A DNA stretch of 64,000 nt from Rhizobium anhuiense (GCF_003985145.1 NZ_ML133523.1:186001-250000); one strand, 5' to 3'. Positions 26,286 to 35,681 are shown, numbered from the stretch's first letter. Translations and numbers: made by a program. Notes: generated by a model not told the origin, from the letters alone.

Positions 26286-26738
26286 ATGGAATCGATTATC
26301 GCGATTGGGACCATAAAAGATGTTGAGCCGTGGGCGGAACTTCGCGTTGCGCTGTGGCCGCATCACTCGCTCGAATATCATCGCGCTGAGTTGGGCCGGG
26401 CGTTGCTTTCAGAAAGTGGAGACGCCGTCGCGTTCATCGCTCGAAATGCTGCGAATGAAGCTGTCGGGTTTGCTGAGGCCACTTTGCGACATGATTATGT
26501 GAATGGATGCAGCAGCTCGCCCGTTCTATTCCTCGAAGGGATTTATATCAGGCCCGTTGACAGGCGAAAGGGTATCGCACGGCTGCTTTGCGATGCCGTT
26601 GCCGATTGGGGTAAGTCGCTTGGGTGTGTTGAGTTTGGCTCTGACGCGCCCATAGAGAATTCAGCCAGCCATGCGCTCCATACCGCTTTAGGCTTTGAGG
26701 AGACCCAACGCGTCGTGTTCTTCCGAAAGCCACTATAG
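26286..26738 (+). CDS. Aminoglycoside 6'-N-acetyltransferase-type GNAT
   Basis: 150 residues from ATG 26286. It has the AAC(6')-I signature set: WAELRVALWPHHSLEYHRAE at the start, LEGIYIRPVDRRKGIARLL for acetyl-CoA binding, GCVEFGSDAPIENSASHALH, and ALGFEETQRVVFFRK at the end. Such enzymes acetylate the 6'-amino group of aminoglycosides. Whether this chromosomal rhizobial copy confers resistance or acts on another amine cannot be told from sequence. Confidence 0.75.
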   Translation: MESIIAIGTIKDVEPWAELRVALWPHHSLEYHRAELGRALLSESGDAVAFIARNAANEAVGFAEATLRHDYVNGCSSSPVLFLEGIYIRPVDRRKGIARLLCDAVADWGKSLGCVEFGSDAPIENSASHALHTALGFEETQRVVFFRKPL

Positions 26739-26980
26739 GCCGGAGTTGCCCTTCCACGAGATGGTTCGCCGCACAAATCCCGACTTATGCGATACTCCGG
26801 TCTTTCCCGCGTTCGAGGATGCTCGCCGCAAAACTCTAAAACTTGGAGTTTCGCGGCGGATTTTTGCGACGGCCCATGACCGCTTCGGGCCGGAAGCAGC
26901 CGACGCGTCGCGCTGGTTGCGGTCGTCTGCGCGCGGAACGTTGGTCAAACAAAAGCTCCGGCCCCATCAGCGTCGGCCGA

Positions 26981-27379
26981 TCAACGGCCGGCGAAACGGC
27001 GTCTCGCGGCGTCGGTGACGGGTGTATAGAGGGCGACGCGTGTGCCCTCGGGATCGGAAATCTGCATCGTCCGGTTGCCCCATGGCAAATCCTTGGGTGC
27101 GTGCACGACCGTGACCTGGTCCTTGAGCCGCGCGAATTCCGCATCGACGTCCGAGACCATGAACTCGAGAATGGCTGTCCTGTTGGCGCCGGGCTCCGCA
27201 CTGCCCTCGCTGAACAAGGCCACGGTTTGCGCGCTGCCGATTGCGAGGCTCGCGCCGGGAGTGACGATCTCGGCGAAGACGGGTGCAAGCCAGTCGGCGC
27301 GGCAGCCGGTTACCAGCTCATAAAAGGCCACCATGCCTGTGATATCCGCGGCAATGAGGCGGGTGGATGCGAACTTCAT
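26981..27379 (-). CDS. VOC-family (glyoxalase-like) protein
   Basis: 132 residues from ATG 27379 (AGGAGAAG upstream). RLIAADITGMVAFYELVTG and MQISDPEGTRVALYTP are the two edges of the vicinal-oxygen-chelate fold. Divergent from the YafY-type regulator over 89 bases, which probably controls it. Substrate unknown. Confidence 0.75.
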   Translation of the reverse strand: MKFASTRLIAADITGMVAFYELVTGCRADWLAPVFAEIVTPGASLAIGSAQTVALFSEGSAEPGANRTAILEFMVSDVDAEFARLKDQVTVVHAPKDLPWGNRTMQISDPEGTRVALYTPVTDAARRRFAGR

Positions 27380-27468
27380 GATCTTCTCCTTGGCTGTGCG
27401 GCCGTCTCTTTCCTTGCTTTTGTGCCATAGCCGTGCTGACAGCGTTGTGGCAGCAGGAGTCATCAGGC

Positions 27469-28179
27469 ATGCGAAAAGCGGATCGGCTTTTTCAGATCAT
27501 CCAGATTCTTCGACGGTCGAGCCGCCCGGTGACCTCGTCCGAGCTTGCGGGGGAACTCGAGGTCGCGCGGCGAACCGTCTACCGCGATATCGCACACCTG
27601 ATGGCCCAGCGTGTTCCGATCGAGGGCGAAGCGGGGTTCGGCTACGTCCTCGATCGCCGATATGACATGCCGCCCCTGATGCTGACGCCCGACGAGATCG
27701 AAGCCGTCGTGCTCGGCGTTCAAATGGTGGCAAGGTTGAATGACGCGGCCATGCGGAATGCCGCCGGCGATGTGATGGCGAAGATCACATCGGTCATGCC
27801 GCAGGATCTTCTTCCCTATATTGCCCAACCTGCCGTCGGCATCAAACCGGATGATGTCGTCGGCGGCGATGCGACACGCGATACGCGTCCGCTGAGGTTG
27901 GCGATCAGGGAGGGCCGCAAGCTCGAACTCGACTATCGCGCGGCGGATGGAACGATCACCCGCCGCATCGTCTGGCCTGTGCTTCTCGGCTATGACAACA
28001 CGCACAGCCTGTTGATCGCGTGGTGCCAATCGAAACAAGCCTTCCGCCATTTCCGCACCGAACGGATTCTCAAAGTCGAGATTCTCAATGAAGCCATCGG
28101 CATGTCCCGGAGCAAGCTGAGGCAGCAATGGCAGCAGTGGCGCGATGCCGAAATGCGGAAATCCCGTGGGGCGCAGTGA
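27469..28179 (+). CDS. YafY-type HTH/WYL transcriptional regulator
   Basis: 236 residues from ATG 27469 (AGGAG 9 bases upstream). The N-terminal HTH_11 domain (RLFQIIQILRRSSRPVTSSE) and VARRTVYRDIAHL are followed by the ligand-sensing WYL domain (residues about 130-210, RLAIREGRKLELDYRAADG). Divergent from and likely regulating the VOC gene. Confidence 0.85.
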   Translation: MRKADRLFQIIQILRRSSRPVTSSELAGELEVARRTVYRDIAHLMAQRVPIEGEAGFGYVLDRRYDMPPLMLTPDEIEAVVLGVQMVARLNDAAMRNAAGDVMAKITSVMPQDLLPYIAQPAVGIKPDDVVGGDATRDTRPLRLAIREGRKLELDYRAADGTITRRIVWPVLLGYDNTHSLLIAWCQSKQAFRHFRTERILKVEILNEAIGMSRSKLRQQWQQWRDAEMRKSRGAQ

Positions 28180-28541
28180 TCGTTGCGCGTATCTATGACC
28201 TTTTCCCAGTCCCCCAATTGTGTCGTTTGCGCATCACTTTCCGTAAGGTTGTAAAAACCCGCTTGGCAACGGCAATCTCATTCGCTACAAAATGGTCACC
28301 GTTTCAGATCGAACACAAGGGAGGCGTTGCATGACACTAGCAATCATCGAAGTCTTCCCGTGCGGAATGTCCCGACAGTAGGTCATTTCCATTCGCGGCC
28401 CGCCTTAAGCGCGCGCCATGCGGTTTCACTTCCCTCACAGCCCAATTTGATCTGACGGGATCAGTTTGTCTCCCGTTTGGGCTGTGCCATCCAACTCTCT
28501 ATTTTGAGGACCGGCCGCCGAAACGGGGCCGAGCGATTAAA
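28180..28541. other. Intergenic stretch before the ABC exporter
   Basis: 362 bases. The only feature seen is a short ORF at 28331-28381 (16 residues, MTLAIIEVFPCG...) with a strong GGGAGG six bases upstream. Its length and lack of relatives make it doubtful as a protein; it could be a leader peptide for the ABC exporter. Confidence 0.3.
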
Positions 28542-30332
28542 ATGACTCGCAAGAAGCTCGATTTCCGCGCCGATGCTTATCGCCATGTGCTCGGCTTTGT
28601 TTTCCATCATTGGCGCCACCGGCCTGTCCTGGTGGGCGCGATCATCGTGCTGGTGATTGCAAGCACGCTGGCCGAAGTCATGGTGCCGGTTTTCTCCGGC
28701 CGGATCGTCGATGCCATTGCCGGCGGCAATGCGGCGGATGGTGCGCTCAGCGCCTTCGTCATCGTCGTGGCGCTCGGCCTGACCAGCGTGGCGCTGCGCT
28801 GGTTCATCTTCAACGGCATCATCCGGCTGACGCTGCGCACCATGGCGGATGTGGTCAATGACGGCTTCCACAAGGTGCAGCGGTTCTCCACCGACTGGCA
28901 CGCCAACAGCTTTGCCGGTTCGACGGTGCGCAAGATCACCCGCGGCATGTGGGCGCTCGACGCGCTCAACGACCTGCTGCTAGTCGCCCTGCTGCCGTCC
29001 ATCGTCATGCTGGTCGGCGCCAGCATCGTGCTCGGCAGCTATTGGCCGGTCATGGGCCTGATCGTCGCTGTCGGGTCGCTCGTCTATATCGGCGTGACCG
29101 TGGCGCTTTCCATGGGTTTCGTGTCGCCGGCGGCAAGGCTTGCCAATGCCTGGGACACCAAGCTCGGCGGTGCGCTGGCCGATGCCATCAGCTGCAATGC
29201 GGTGGTCAAGGCCTTCGGCGCCGAGAGCCGCGAAGAGCGGCGGCTGGGCCATGTGCTCGCCAGATGGGACAGCCGCACGCGGCGGACGTGGAAGCGCGGC
29301 ACATTGAGCGGCACGATCCAGGGCTTCATGATGGTTTCCATGCAGGCCGGCATTTTGGGAACGGGCCTGGTGATGTGGCAAAAGGGGCTGGCGACACCCG
29401 GCGACATCACCTTCGTGCTGGCGATGTTCTTCGTTCTGCAAGGCTATCTGCGCAATGTCGGCCAGGACATCCGCAACCTGCAGCGTGCCGTCAACGATAT
29501 GGAAGAGCTGGTGCTGCTCGACAAGATGCCGCTTGGCATCGAGGACAGGCCGAACGCCACGCCGATCAGGATTGGCGAGGGCGAGATCGTCTTCGATCGC
29601 GTCACCTTCCAGTATGGCGCGCATCCCACTCCGCTTTATGAGGACTTTTCGGTCACCATCAAGCCGGGTGAGCGCGTGGGCCTGGTGGGGCATTCGGGTT
29701 CGGGCAAGACGACCTTCGTCAAGCTCATCCAGCGCCTCTTCGACGTGAAGTCGGGTTCGATCCGCATCGACGGGCAGGATATATCAGGGGTCAGGCAATC
29801 CAGCCTGCGCGGCCAGATCGCCATCGTGCAGCAGGAGCCCATCCTGTTCCACCGCACGCTGGCGGAAAACATCGCCTATTCCAGGCCGAACGCCTCGCGG
29901 CGCGAGATCGAGCAGGCGGCGAAACAGGCGAGCGCCCACGACTTCATCATGGACCTGCCCAAGGGCTATGAGACGATGGTGGGGGAACGCGGCGTCAAAC
30001 TGTCGGGCGGCGAACGGCAGCGTGTCGCCATTGCCCGGGCCTTCCTGGCCGATGCACCGGTGCTGATCCTGGACGAGGCGACCTCGAGCCTCGACAGCGA
30101 GAGCGAAGTGCAGATCCAGCAGGCGATGGAACGGCTGATGCACGGCCGCACCACGCTTGTCATCGCCCATCGGCTGTCGACGGTCAGGGCGCTGGACCGG
30201 CTGCTGGTCTTCGACAAGGGCAAGATTGTCGAAGAGGGCGACCATCAGGCGCTGATCCGGCTCAAGGACGGCATCTATCGCCGGCTGTTCGAGCGGCAGG
30301 CGCTGGAACTGACCAAGGGCCTGGTGGCCTGA
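28542..30332 (+). CDS. ABC exporter, fused permease and ATPase
   Basis: 596 residues. An N-terminal six-helix exporter domain (about 25-320) is followed by the ATPase: Walker A in GHSGSGKTT (about 383), signature LSGGERQR (about 486), Walker B VLILDEATSS and H-loop IAHRLSTV. This half-transporter would dimerise to pump lipids, drugs or peptides outward. A strong terminator follows directly. Confidence 0.9.
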   Translation: MTRKKLDFRADAYRHVLGFVFHHWRHRPVLVGAIIVLVIASTLAEVMVPVFSGRIVDAIAGGNAADGALSAFVIVVALGLTSVALRWFIFNGIIRLTLRTMADVVNDGFHKVQRFSTDWHANSFAGSTVRKITRGMWALDALNDLLLVALLPSIVMLVGASIVLGSYWPVMGLIVAVGSLVYIGVTVALSMGFVSPAARLANAWDTKLGGALADAISCNAVVKAFGAESREERRLGHVLARWDSRTRRTWKRGTLSGTIQGFMMVSMQAGILGTGLVMWQKGLATPGDITFVLAMFFVLQGYLRNVGQDIRNLQRAVNDMEELVLLDKMPLGIEDRPNATPIRIGEGEIVFDRVTFQYGAHPTPLYEDFSVTIKPGERVGLVGHSGSGKTTFVKLIQRLFDVKSGSIRIDGQDISGVRQSSLRGQIAIVQQEPILFHRTLAENIAYSRPNASRREIEQAAKQASAHDFIMDLPKGYETMVGERGVKLSGGERQRVAIARAFLADAPVLILDEATSSLDSESEVQIQQAMERLMHGRTTLVIAHRLSTVRALDRLLVFDKGKIVEEGDHQALIRLKDGIYRRLFERQALELTKGLVA

Positions 30333-30336
30333 ACCG

Positions 30337-30363
30337 AAACGCCAGGGCGATGCTCTGGCGTTT
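30337..30363 (+). terminator. Rho-independent terminator after the ABC exporter
   Basis: Perfect 9-base stem AAACGCCAG / CTGGCGTTT with a 9-base loop, continuing into CCTTTCT, 5 bases after the exporter stop codon. Confidence 0.7.
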
Positions 30364-30418
30364 CCTTTCTGCATTGGTGTCGGCGTGCGCCATCACTGCG
30401 CACGCGGGCATTGGACGA

Positions 30419-31165
30419 TCAGCGAAAACCGCCGCTGGCGGCCAAGCGCTCGCCGGTCAGCCAGCGGGCATCGTCGGAAGCGAGGAAGACCGCGACGCCG
30501 GCGATATCGTCCGGCTGGCCGGTACGGCCGAGCGGCGTCTGGGCCACCAAGGTCTGCTCGAAATCCGAGCCGATGACGCCGGCGGTGTGCGTACCTTCGG
30601 TCTCCACGATCCCGGGCAGGATGGCGTTGACCCGGATCTTGCGCGGGCCGAGCTCCTTGGCAAGCACGCTGTTGATGCCCTCCACGGCGCCCTTCGTGCC
30701 CGTGTAGACCGAAGAGGCCGGCGGCGCCAGGCTGGTGACCACCGACGAGATGTTGATGATGCTGCCGCCCTCGCCGAGATGCTTGGCCGCTGCCTGGGAG
30801 GTCAGCAGAACGCCGAGAACATTCACGTCGAAGATGCGCCGATACTGCTCCTCGGTCACCTCTTCGATCGGCGCGAATTCATAGACGCCGGAGTTGTTGA
30901 CCAGCACGTCGAGCTTGCCGAACTGCTTGACCGCAGCATCAACGAGCCCCTGTGCCTGTTCGGCTTTCGAAACATCGCCCTGGACCGCGATGGCCTTGCC
31001 GCCGGCCGCGTGGATCGCCTCAACCACGGCGTCCGCTCCGGCCTTGCTCGAAGCGTAATTCACCACCACCTGTGCACCCTCTGCCGCAAAAGCCTTGGCA
31101 ATCGCAGCGCCGATCCCTTTGGAGGCGCCGGTGACCACGGCAACCTTTCCCGTGAGCTTAGCCAT
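30419..31165 (-). CDS. Classical short-chain dehydrogenase
   Basis: 248 residues: TGASKGIG coenzyme motif, NNSG, Ser in INISSVVTS, YTGTK as the YxxxK active site, and GERLAASGG at the C-terminus. Divergent from an ArsR-type regulator gene, which is its likely repressor. Substrate unknown. Confidence 0.85.
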   Translation of the reverse strand: MAKLTGKVAVVTGASKGIGAAIAKAFAAEGAQVVVNYASSKAGADAVVEAIHAAGGKAIAVQGDVSKAEQAQGLVDAAVKQFGKLDVLVNNSGVYEFAPIEEVTEEQYRRIFDVNVLGVLLTSQAAAKHLGEGGSIINISSVVTSLAPPASSVYTGTKGAVEGINSVLAKELGPRKIRVNAILPGIVETEGTHTAGVIGSDFEQTLVAQTPLGRTGQPDDIAGVAVFLASDDARWLTGERLAASGGFR

Positions 31166-31210
31166 ATCGAATTCCTTTTGACTCGGACGGCCGTCGGGAG
31201 TGGCGGCCTT

Positions 31211-31266
31211 GTTCCGTAGTTCAGAAATTCGGAACTATTGATCTTGATGTCAAGTGCGGCTATATA
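31211..31266 (+). promoter_or_regulatory. Operator and promoter between SDR and ArsR genes
   Basis: The imperfect palindrome GTTCCG...CGGAAC (31211-31235) is a likely operator of the ArsR-type protein. Rightward, TTGATC (31238-31243), a 17-base spacer and TATATA (31261-31266) form a promoter whose start point would fall at about the ATG (31273), implying a leaderless or near-leaderless transcript. Confidence 0.5.
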
Positions 31267-31272
31267 AAATTT

Positions 31273-31629
31273 ATGCGACCGCTCTTTCACCCAGCATTAG
31301 AGGACATCCGGCCCGAAGCGATTCTCTATGCGCTTGCCGATCCGGAGCGCGCCGCAATTTTCGCGCAGCTTGCCGGTGCTGCCTGCGGCAGGACGTGTTC
31401 TGCCCTCGCGGAGTTCGGGGAGCGCGTCATCCCGAAGTCGTCGCTGTCGAATCATTTCAAGGTATTGCGGGAGTCGGGGCTGATCGTCAGCGAGCGCCAG
31501 GGTGTGGAGATGCTCAATCAAACCCGCTGCGCGGAGCTCGACGAACGCTTCCCGGGCCTGATCAAGGCCATTCTGACCGCTTACGGCCAGTTTCCCGGGC
31601 AGTTGAAGGGGCGAACGCCCCCTCAATAG
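31273..31629 (+). CDS. ArsR-family HTH regulator
   Basis: 118 residues. The winged HTH is in LADPERAAIFAQLAG, IPKSSLSNHFKVLRESGLIV and SERQGVEMLNQ, without an obvious metal-binding Cys pair in the recognition helix. It probably represses the divergent SDR gene and itself. The start has no ribosome binding site, consistent with the promoter position. Confidence 0.8.
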   Translation: MRPLFHPALEDIRPEAILYALADPERAAIFAQLAGAACGRTCSALAEFGERVIPKSSLSNHFKVLRESGLIVSERQGVEMLNQTRCAELDERFPGLIKAILTAYGQFPGQLKGRTPPQ

Positions 31630-31646
31630 TCGGCATTGCCGCCCGG

Positions 31647-31850
31647 TCAGAGGACCGAGACGTTCTCAGCCTTGGACTTGCCGGTCTTGCGGTCCTGTCC
31701 GACCTCGAAGCTGACCTTATCGCCTTCGCGGAGCGAACCGCCGCGTTGCAGGGCAGAGACGTGAACAAACACATCCTGTCCGCCACCCTCAGGCGTGATG
31801 AAGCCGAAGCCCTTGTCGTCGTTGAAGAATTTAACCGTACCCGTTGGCAT
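31647..31850 (-). CDS. cspA: Cold-shock-domain protein
   Basis: 67 residues, a single cold-shock domain: [20 protein letters not shown] (RNP1), DVFVHVSAL (RNP2). It binds single-stranded nucleic acid as an RNA chaperone. Rhizobia carry several paralogues; the symbol is generic. Confidence 0.9.
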   Translation of the reverse strand: MPTGTVKFFNDDKGFGFITPEGGGQDVFVHVSALQRGGSLREGDKVSFEVGQDRKTGKSKAENVSVL

Positions 31851-32002
31851 AAGAGCCTCCTGTTTCGTTCGTCCGGATTGCGAAGCGGACGCTACAGCGC
31901 CAGCGCTCGACTATCAATGGCGAGCATGCAGATCACTGCTATCTGGGCTTCAATTGTGCCCATGATTGTGACCGAGAGGGAGCGTCAAAGGACGCAGGCG
32001 CT

Positions 32003-32476
32003 CTAAGCCTTGCCCAGATGCTTCGGCCAGAATTGCTGATGGACGTCGGCGGCTTCGTCTTCGAGGTTCGTCGGGCCAACCACGGTGACGGTGCGCGCGC
32101 CGGTTTGCAGCACCGCCCGGCTCGGCACGTTCAACCCGATCCCGGCGATCTCGCCAAGCCGCGTTTCCGAGCAGGCAAACACCATGCGCCCGATGCCCGA
32201 CCAGTAAATCGCCCCGGAGCACATCGCGCAGGGCTCGGTGCTGGTGTAGAGCGTGCAGTCAGCGAGAAACGCCGTGTCGTAGTGCTGTGCGGCCAGTTTA
32301 ACCAGGTTCATCTCGGCATGGTTCGTCATATCGTGGCCGGTGAAGACGCTGTTTTCGGCGCGCAGGATGACTTCGCCGTCCTTCACCAGCACCGAGCCAA
32401 ATGGTTCGTCGCCGCGTTCCATCGCGGATTTCGAGAGCGCGATCGCCTCGCGTAAAAACGGCTCGTGGTTTTCCAT
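32003..32476 (-). CDS. Nucleoside/guanine-type deaminase
   Basis: 157 residues. Zinc ligands are HAE (in NHAEMNLV) and PCAMC (in STEPCAMCSGAIYW), with the catalytic Glu in HAE. This is a cytidine-deaminase-fold enzyme of the guanine deaminase/tRNA-adenosine deaminase type. The length fits a free-base deaminase; the substrate is not certain. Confidence 0.8.
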   Translation of the reverse strand: MENHEPFLREAIALSKSAMERGDEPFGSVLVKDGEVILRAENSVFTGHDMTNHAEMNLVKLAAQHYDTAFLADCTLYTSTEPCAMCSGAIYWSGIGRMVFACSETRLGEIAGIGLNVPSRAVLQTGARTVTVVGPTNLEDEAADVHQQFWPKHLGKA

Positions 32477-32603
32477 CAGGGTCCCCCGCTAGAGCGAGAT
32501 GATCTTGTCTTGAATCGGTGGGATTTCCAAGGCTGCAAATCCGATTCAGGTCGGCGATCTCTAGCCACAACCGTCATTTTCTCTCATCTCGTCGCGGCGG
32601 CGC

Positions 32604-33053
32604 TCATGCCGACATGTCCTCGTTCCAGCGGCGTTGCATCTCCTCGGGCGTGACCTGTTCGATGGTTTGCGACAACATCCAGCGATGGCCGAAGGGATCA
32701 AGCACCTGCGCCACCCGCTCGCCAAAACTCTGGTCGGTCGCCGGGCGCAACATCGTCGCCCCGGCCGACAGCGCCTGGGCCAGTGCGGCGTCGGTCGACG
32801 CCGTGTCCATGTGGAAGGTTACCGGCGAGCCTCCGACGGTATCGGGAGAAAGGGCGCCGAAGTCCGGATATTCGTCCGCCAACATCATCAGCGTCTCTCC
32901 GAAACGCAGCTCGGCATGGCCGATCCGCCCGTCCGAGGGATCGGTCATGCGGAAGACTTCCGTGGCGCCGAACGCCTCCTTGTAGAAGTCGATGGCGCGT
33001 GCCGCATCCTTGACGATGAAGTAGGCGCTCACTTTTCGGGCAAAACTCGGCAT
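32604..33053 (-). CDS. VOC-family (PhnB-like) protein
   Basis: 149 residues from ATG 33053 with a strong AAGGAGGATC upstream. AYFIVKDAARAIDFYKEAFG, FGETLMMLADEYPDFGA and FGHRWMLSQTIE are typical of the PhnB-like glyoxalase group. Divergent from a TetR-type gene over 51 bases. A much longer upstream frame overlaps that gene and was rejected. Confidence 0.8.
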   Translation of the reverse strand: MPSFARKVSAYFIVKDAARAIDFYKEAFGATEVFRMTDPSDGRIGHAELRFGETLMMLADEYPDFGALSPDTVGGSPVTFHMDTASTDAALAQALSAGATMLRPATDQSFGERVAQVLDPFGHRWMLSQTIEQVTPEEMQRRWNEDMSA

Positions 33054-33087
33054 GGATGATCCTCCTTGACTGGTTTCTTTAATAACG

Positions 33088-33100
33088 TTACGTATCGTAA
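33088..33100. promoter_or_regulatory. Probable TetR operator between VOC and TetR genes
   Basis: TTACG-TAT-CGTAA is a perfect palindrome lying 5 bases before the TetR start codon and 35 bases before the VOC start codon, well placed to repress both. Confidence 0.45.
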
Positions 33101-33104
33101 TGAT

Positions 33105-33707
33105 ATGAGTCAAGAGCGCAGTGCAACACCTAGGAAAAGAGGGCGGCCGCCAAGCGCTGCCGCGCAGAGGCGCGCCTTGGAGGCCGCCCATGAAATCCTG
33201 ATGGCCGAAGGTTTCGGCCGCATGACGATCGAAGCCGTGGCGGCGCGGTCCGGTGTCGGCAAGCCGACGATCTACCGATCCTGGGCCAATGCGCAGGAAC
33301 TGGCGATGGCCGCTCTTCTGGTCAACCGGCTCCCGGAAACGGAGGTTGGAGGGGCCACTGCGCAGGCGGCTCTCGGCGCGCAGATGAGCGGATTGGTGAC
33401 GGCCTTTGCGAGCACGCGCGGGCGGCAGATCACCATGGCACTTGCGGCCGCCGATCCGGAAAGCGAATTCACCAAGGCCTTCCGCAATCGGGTGATCCTG
33501 TCGAGCCGCAACGCCGGTCGTGTCATCCTGGAGCAGGCTCTGGCTCGCGGAGAGATCGTGGCGCCGCCTGATATGGAGGCGCTGCTCGACATGATCTACG
33601 GACCGGTCTTCTTCCGGCTGCTGGTCGGCCATCGCCCGGTCTCGCCGGAGTTCGGCGATGCGATCGTCAGGACTGCGTTGCGGGCCGTTACACCGTCGGG
33701 CGCATGA
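33105..33707 (+). CDS. TetR-family regulator
   Basis: 200 residues from ATG 33105. The HTH is in ALEAAHEILMAEGFGRMTIE and AVAARSGVGKPTIYRSWANA; the C-terminal helical domain resembles the TetR_C_11 type (LLDMIYGPVFFRLLVGH). No ribosome binding site is visible, so the transcript may be leaderless. It probably represses the divergent VOC gene through 33088-33100. Confidence 0.8.
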   Translation: MSQERSATPRKRGRPPSAAAQRRALEAAHEILMAEGFGRMTIEAVAARSGVGKPTIYRSWANAQELAMAALLVNRLPETEVGGATAQAALGAQMSGLVTAFASTRGRQITMALAAADPESEFTKAFRNRVILSSRNAGRVILEQALARGEIVAPPDMEALLDMIYGPVFFRLLVGHRPVSPEFGDAIVRTALRAVTPSGA

Positions 33708-33785
33708 ATCCTCACGTCGCCATCGGCGGCGCCGGTATCCCGCCTGCCCGCTGACCGCCGCTGCGCAGGCGGCCGATCCCATGGC

Positions 33786-34724
33786 CTAGCCGCGATCGTC
33801 ACCCGGCTCGCCGAGGTGGCGCTGGACCCACTTGATCTCTTCCGAGGCGGTGCGCCCGAAATGCCGTTTGAAGTCGCGGCTGAACTGCGCCGGGCTGGCG
33901 TAGCCGACCGAAGCCGCGACCTCGGCGATCGTTCTCGTCCGGCGCGCGATCATCAATCTTGCTTCGTGAAGCCGCATCGCTTTGACATATTGCATTGGAC
34001 TGTTGCCGGTCAGATCCTTGAAATGGACATGGTAGGAGGGAACGCTCATGCCCACCTCTCTTGCCAGATCGGTGACGGCAATCTCCAGGCCATAGTTTTT
34101 CCGCAACCAGGCGAGGCTCCGGATGATCTTTCCGGATCTGCCTTTCTGCTGGAGGGCGGCGATCATCGCGCCGCCTTGCGGACCGACCAGGACCCGGTAG
34201 TGCAGCTCGCGCAGAATGCCGGCGCCAAGCACGGCAATCTCAACGCTGCTGCGTAGCGCCGTCAGCAGGCGCAGCAGGACGTCCTCGATATCGCCATCCA
34301 TCCTGCTCGACACCAGGCTTCTCGGCTCGTCGCCCGGCAGTTCGGCATGCTGTTCCACCTGCAGCGCGATCTCGGCTGCCATCTGCATATCGAACTCGAC
34401 ATAGACCGCCAGCAATGGCCGCTCGGGACTGGCCGTCGACGTCATCCGAAACGGGACGGGCAGCGACACCGCCAGATAATGCTCCTCATCATAGAGGAAG
34501 ACCTCGCCTTCGAGGATGCCCTGCTTGCTGCCCTGCAAGACGAAAACCGCGCCGGGCTTATAGAGCACCGGGATGTCGTGGAGCACGGCTTCGGTGCGCA
34601 AGATGCGGACGGAATTGAGCGCGGTCGGATTGTATCCGTGACGCGGCGCGAGACCTCCGGCCAGCGCGACCATCTCTCGCCGCTTCGATCGGCCGCGATC
34701 GCCTGACATAGGATTTGGCAACAT
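33786..34724 (-). CDS. AraC-family regulator
   Basis: 312 residues: an N-terminal cupin-like effector domain (about 30-180, LYKPGAVFVLQGSK) and two C-terminal HTH motifs (AVTDLAREVGMSVPSYHVHF and TIAEVAASVGYASPAQFSRD followed by FKRHFG). Divergent from an SDR gene at 34795, which it probably regulates. Confidence 0.85.
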   Translation of the reverse strand: MLPNPMSGDRGRSKRREMVALAGGLAPRHGYNPTALNSVRILRTEAVLHDIPVLYKPGAVFVLQGSKQGILEGEVFLYDEEHYLAVSLPVPFRMTSTASPERPLLAVYVEFDMQMAAEIALQVEQHAELPGDEPRSLVSSRMDGDIEDVLLRLLTALRSSVEIAVLGAGILRELHYRVLVGPQGGAMIAALQQKGRSGKIIRSLAWLRKNYGLEIAVTDLAREVGMSVPSYHVHFKDLTGNSPMQYVKAMRLHEARLMIARRTRTIAEVAASVGYASPAQFSRDFKRHFGRTASEEIKWVQRHLGEPGDDRG

Positions 34725-34794
34725 AATTAGAGAATCCGCAATCGAAGCACCGGGTTCCTCATACTATTTGTCAAATCCCACCCTCAATCAAGGA

Positions 34795-35634
34795 ATGTTT
34801 GCCGATGTCACGAAAGACCCTTTTTTCATCACCGGATCGAATTCCGGCTTCGGGCTGGCCATCGCTTCTGCGGCAGTCCAGGCCGGCCACACGGTGATCG
34901 GCACCATGCGCTCGCAAGCCTCGCGCACAGCGCTCGCCAAAACCCTGCCTGCCCTGCGGCCGGTCCTCTGCGACGTCACCGCGTTCGACCGTATCGATGA
35001 TGTCGTCCGGCAGGCGGAGGAGGAGCATGGGCCCGTCGACGTGCTGATCAACAATGCCGGCTACGGCCATGAGGGCGTGCTCGAGGAGTCGCCGATCGAA
35101 GAGATGCGGCGGCAGTTCGACGTGAACGTGTTCGGCGCCGTCGCCGTTGCCAAGGCATTTCTGCCACGGTTTCGCGCGCGACGCCGCGGGTTCATCGTCA
35201 ACGTCACCTCGATGGGCGGCATGATCACCATGCCCGGCATCGCTTATTATTGCGGCAGCAAATTTGCGCTTCAAGGCATATCGGAGGTGATGCGTGCGGA
35301 AATGGCTCCGTTCGGCGTCCATGTGACGACCCTTTGCCCCGGCTCCTTCCGGACGGACTGGGCCGGACGATCGATGGTGCGCACAGCGCGGTCCATCGCC
35401 GACTATGACGCCCTTTTCGATCCGATACGCCAGGCGCGACAGGCCGTCAGCGGCAAGCAACTCGGCGACCCCGCCAAACTGGCGGCGGCGGTGCTGGAGC
35501 TGGTCGAATCCGATAATCCGCCGCCGCAGCTTCTGCTCGGCAGCGACGCCCTCAGCCACGTGTCGGACAGGATCGCTCGCCTGCAGCAGGAGATCGAGGC
35601 GTGGAAATCCCTCACCGTCTCGACCGACGGCTGA
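34795..35634 (+). CDS. Short-chain dehydrogenase
   Basis: 279 residues from ATG 34795; AAGGA lies immediately before, unusually close, and TTG 34768 is an alternative. ITGSNSGFGLAIASAAVQAG, NNAGYG, VTSMGG with Ser, and YYCGSK as YxxxK are all present. The longer C-terminus (about 195-279) is typical of the group of oxidoreductases paired with AraC regulators. Confidence 0.85.
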   Translation: MFADVTKDPFFITGSNSGFGLAIASAAVQAGHTVIGTMRSQASRTALAKTLPALRPVLCDVTAFDRIDDVVRQAEEEHGPVDVLINNAGYGHEGVLEESPIEEMRRQFDVNVFGAVAVAKAFLPRFRARRRGFIVNVTSMGGMITMPGIAYYCGSKFALQGISEVMRAEMAPFGVHVTTLCPGSFRTDWAGRSMVRTARSIADYDALFDPIRQARQAVSGKQLGDPAKLAAAVLELVESDNPPPQLLLGSDALSHVSDRIARLQQEIEAWKSLTVSTDG

Positions 35635-35681
35635 CGGCAGAGGCTTTGCTTTCCGCTTCAACGCGGGATCATCAGCCAGCT

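Noticed and set aside
25985..26314. 109-residue minus-strand frame between the secreted protein and the acetyltransferase
   Set aside because: Overlaps the acetyltransferase start and promoter region; no ribosome binding site or signal.
33054..33782. Long upstream extension of the VOC protein frame
   Set aside because: Would overlap the TetR gene antisense; the strong ribosome binding site at 33053 sets the start.
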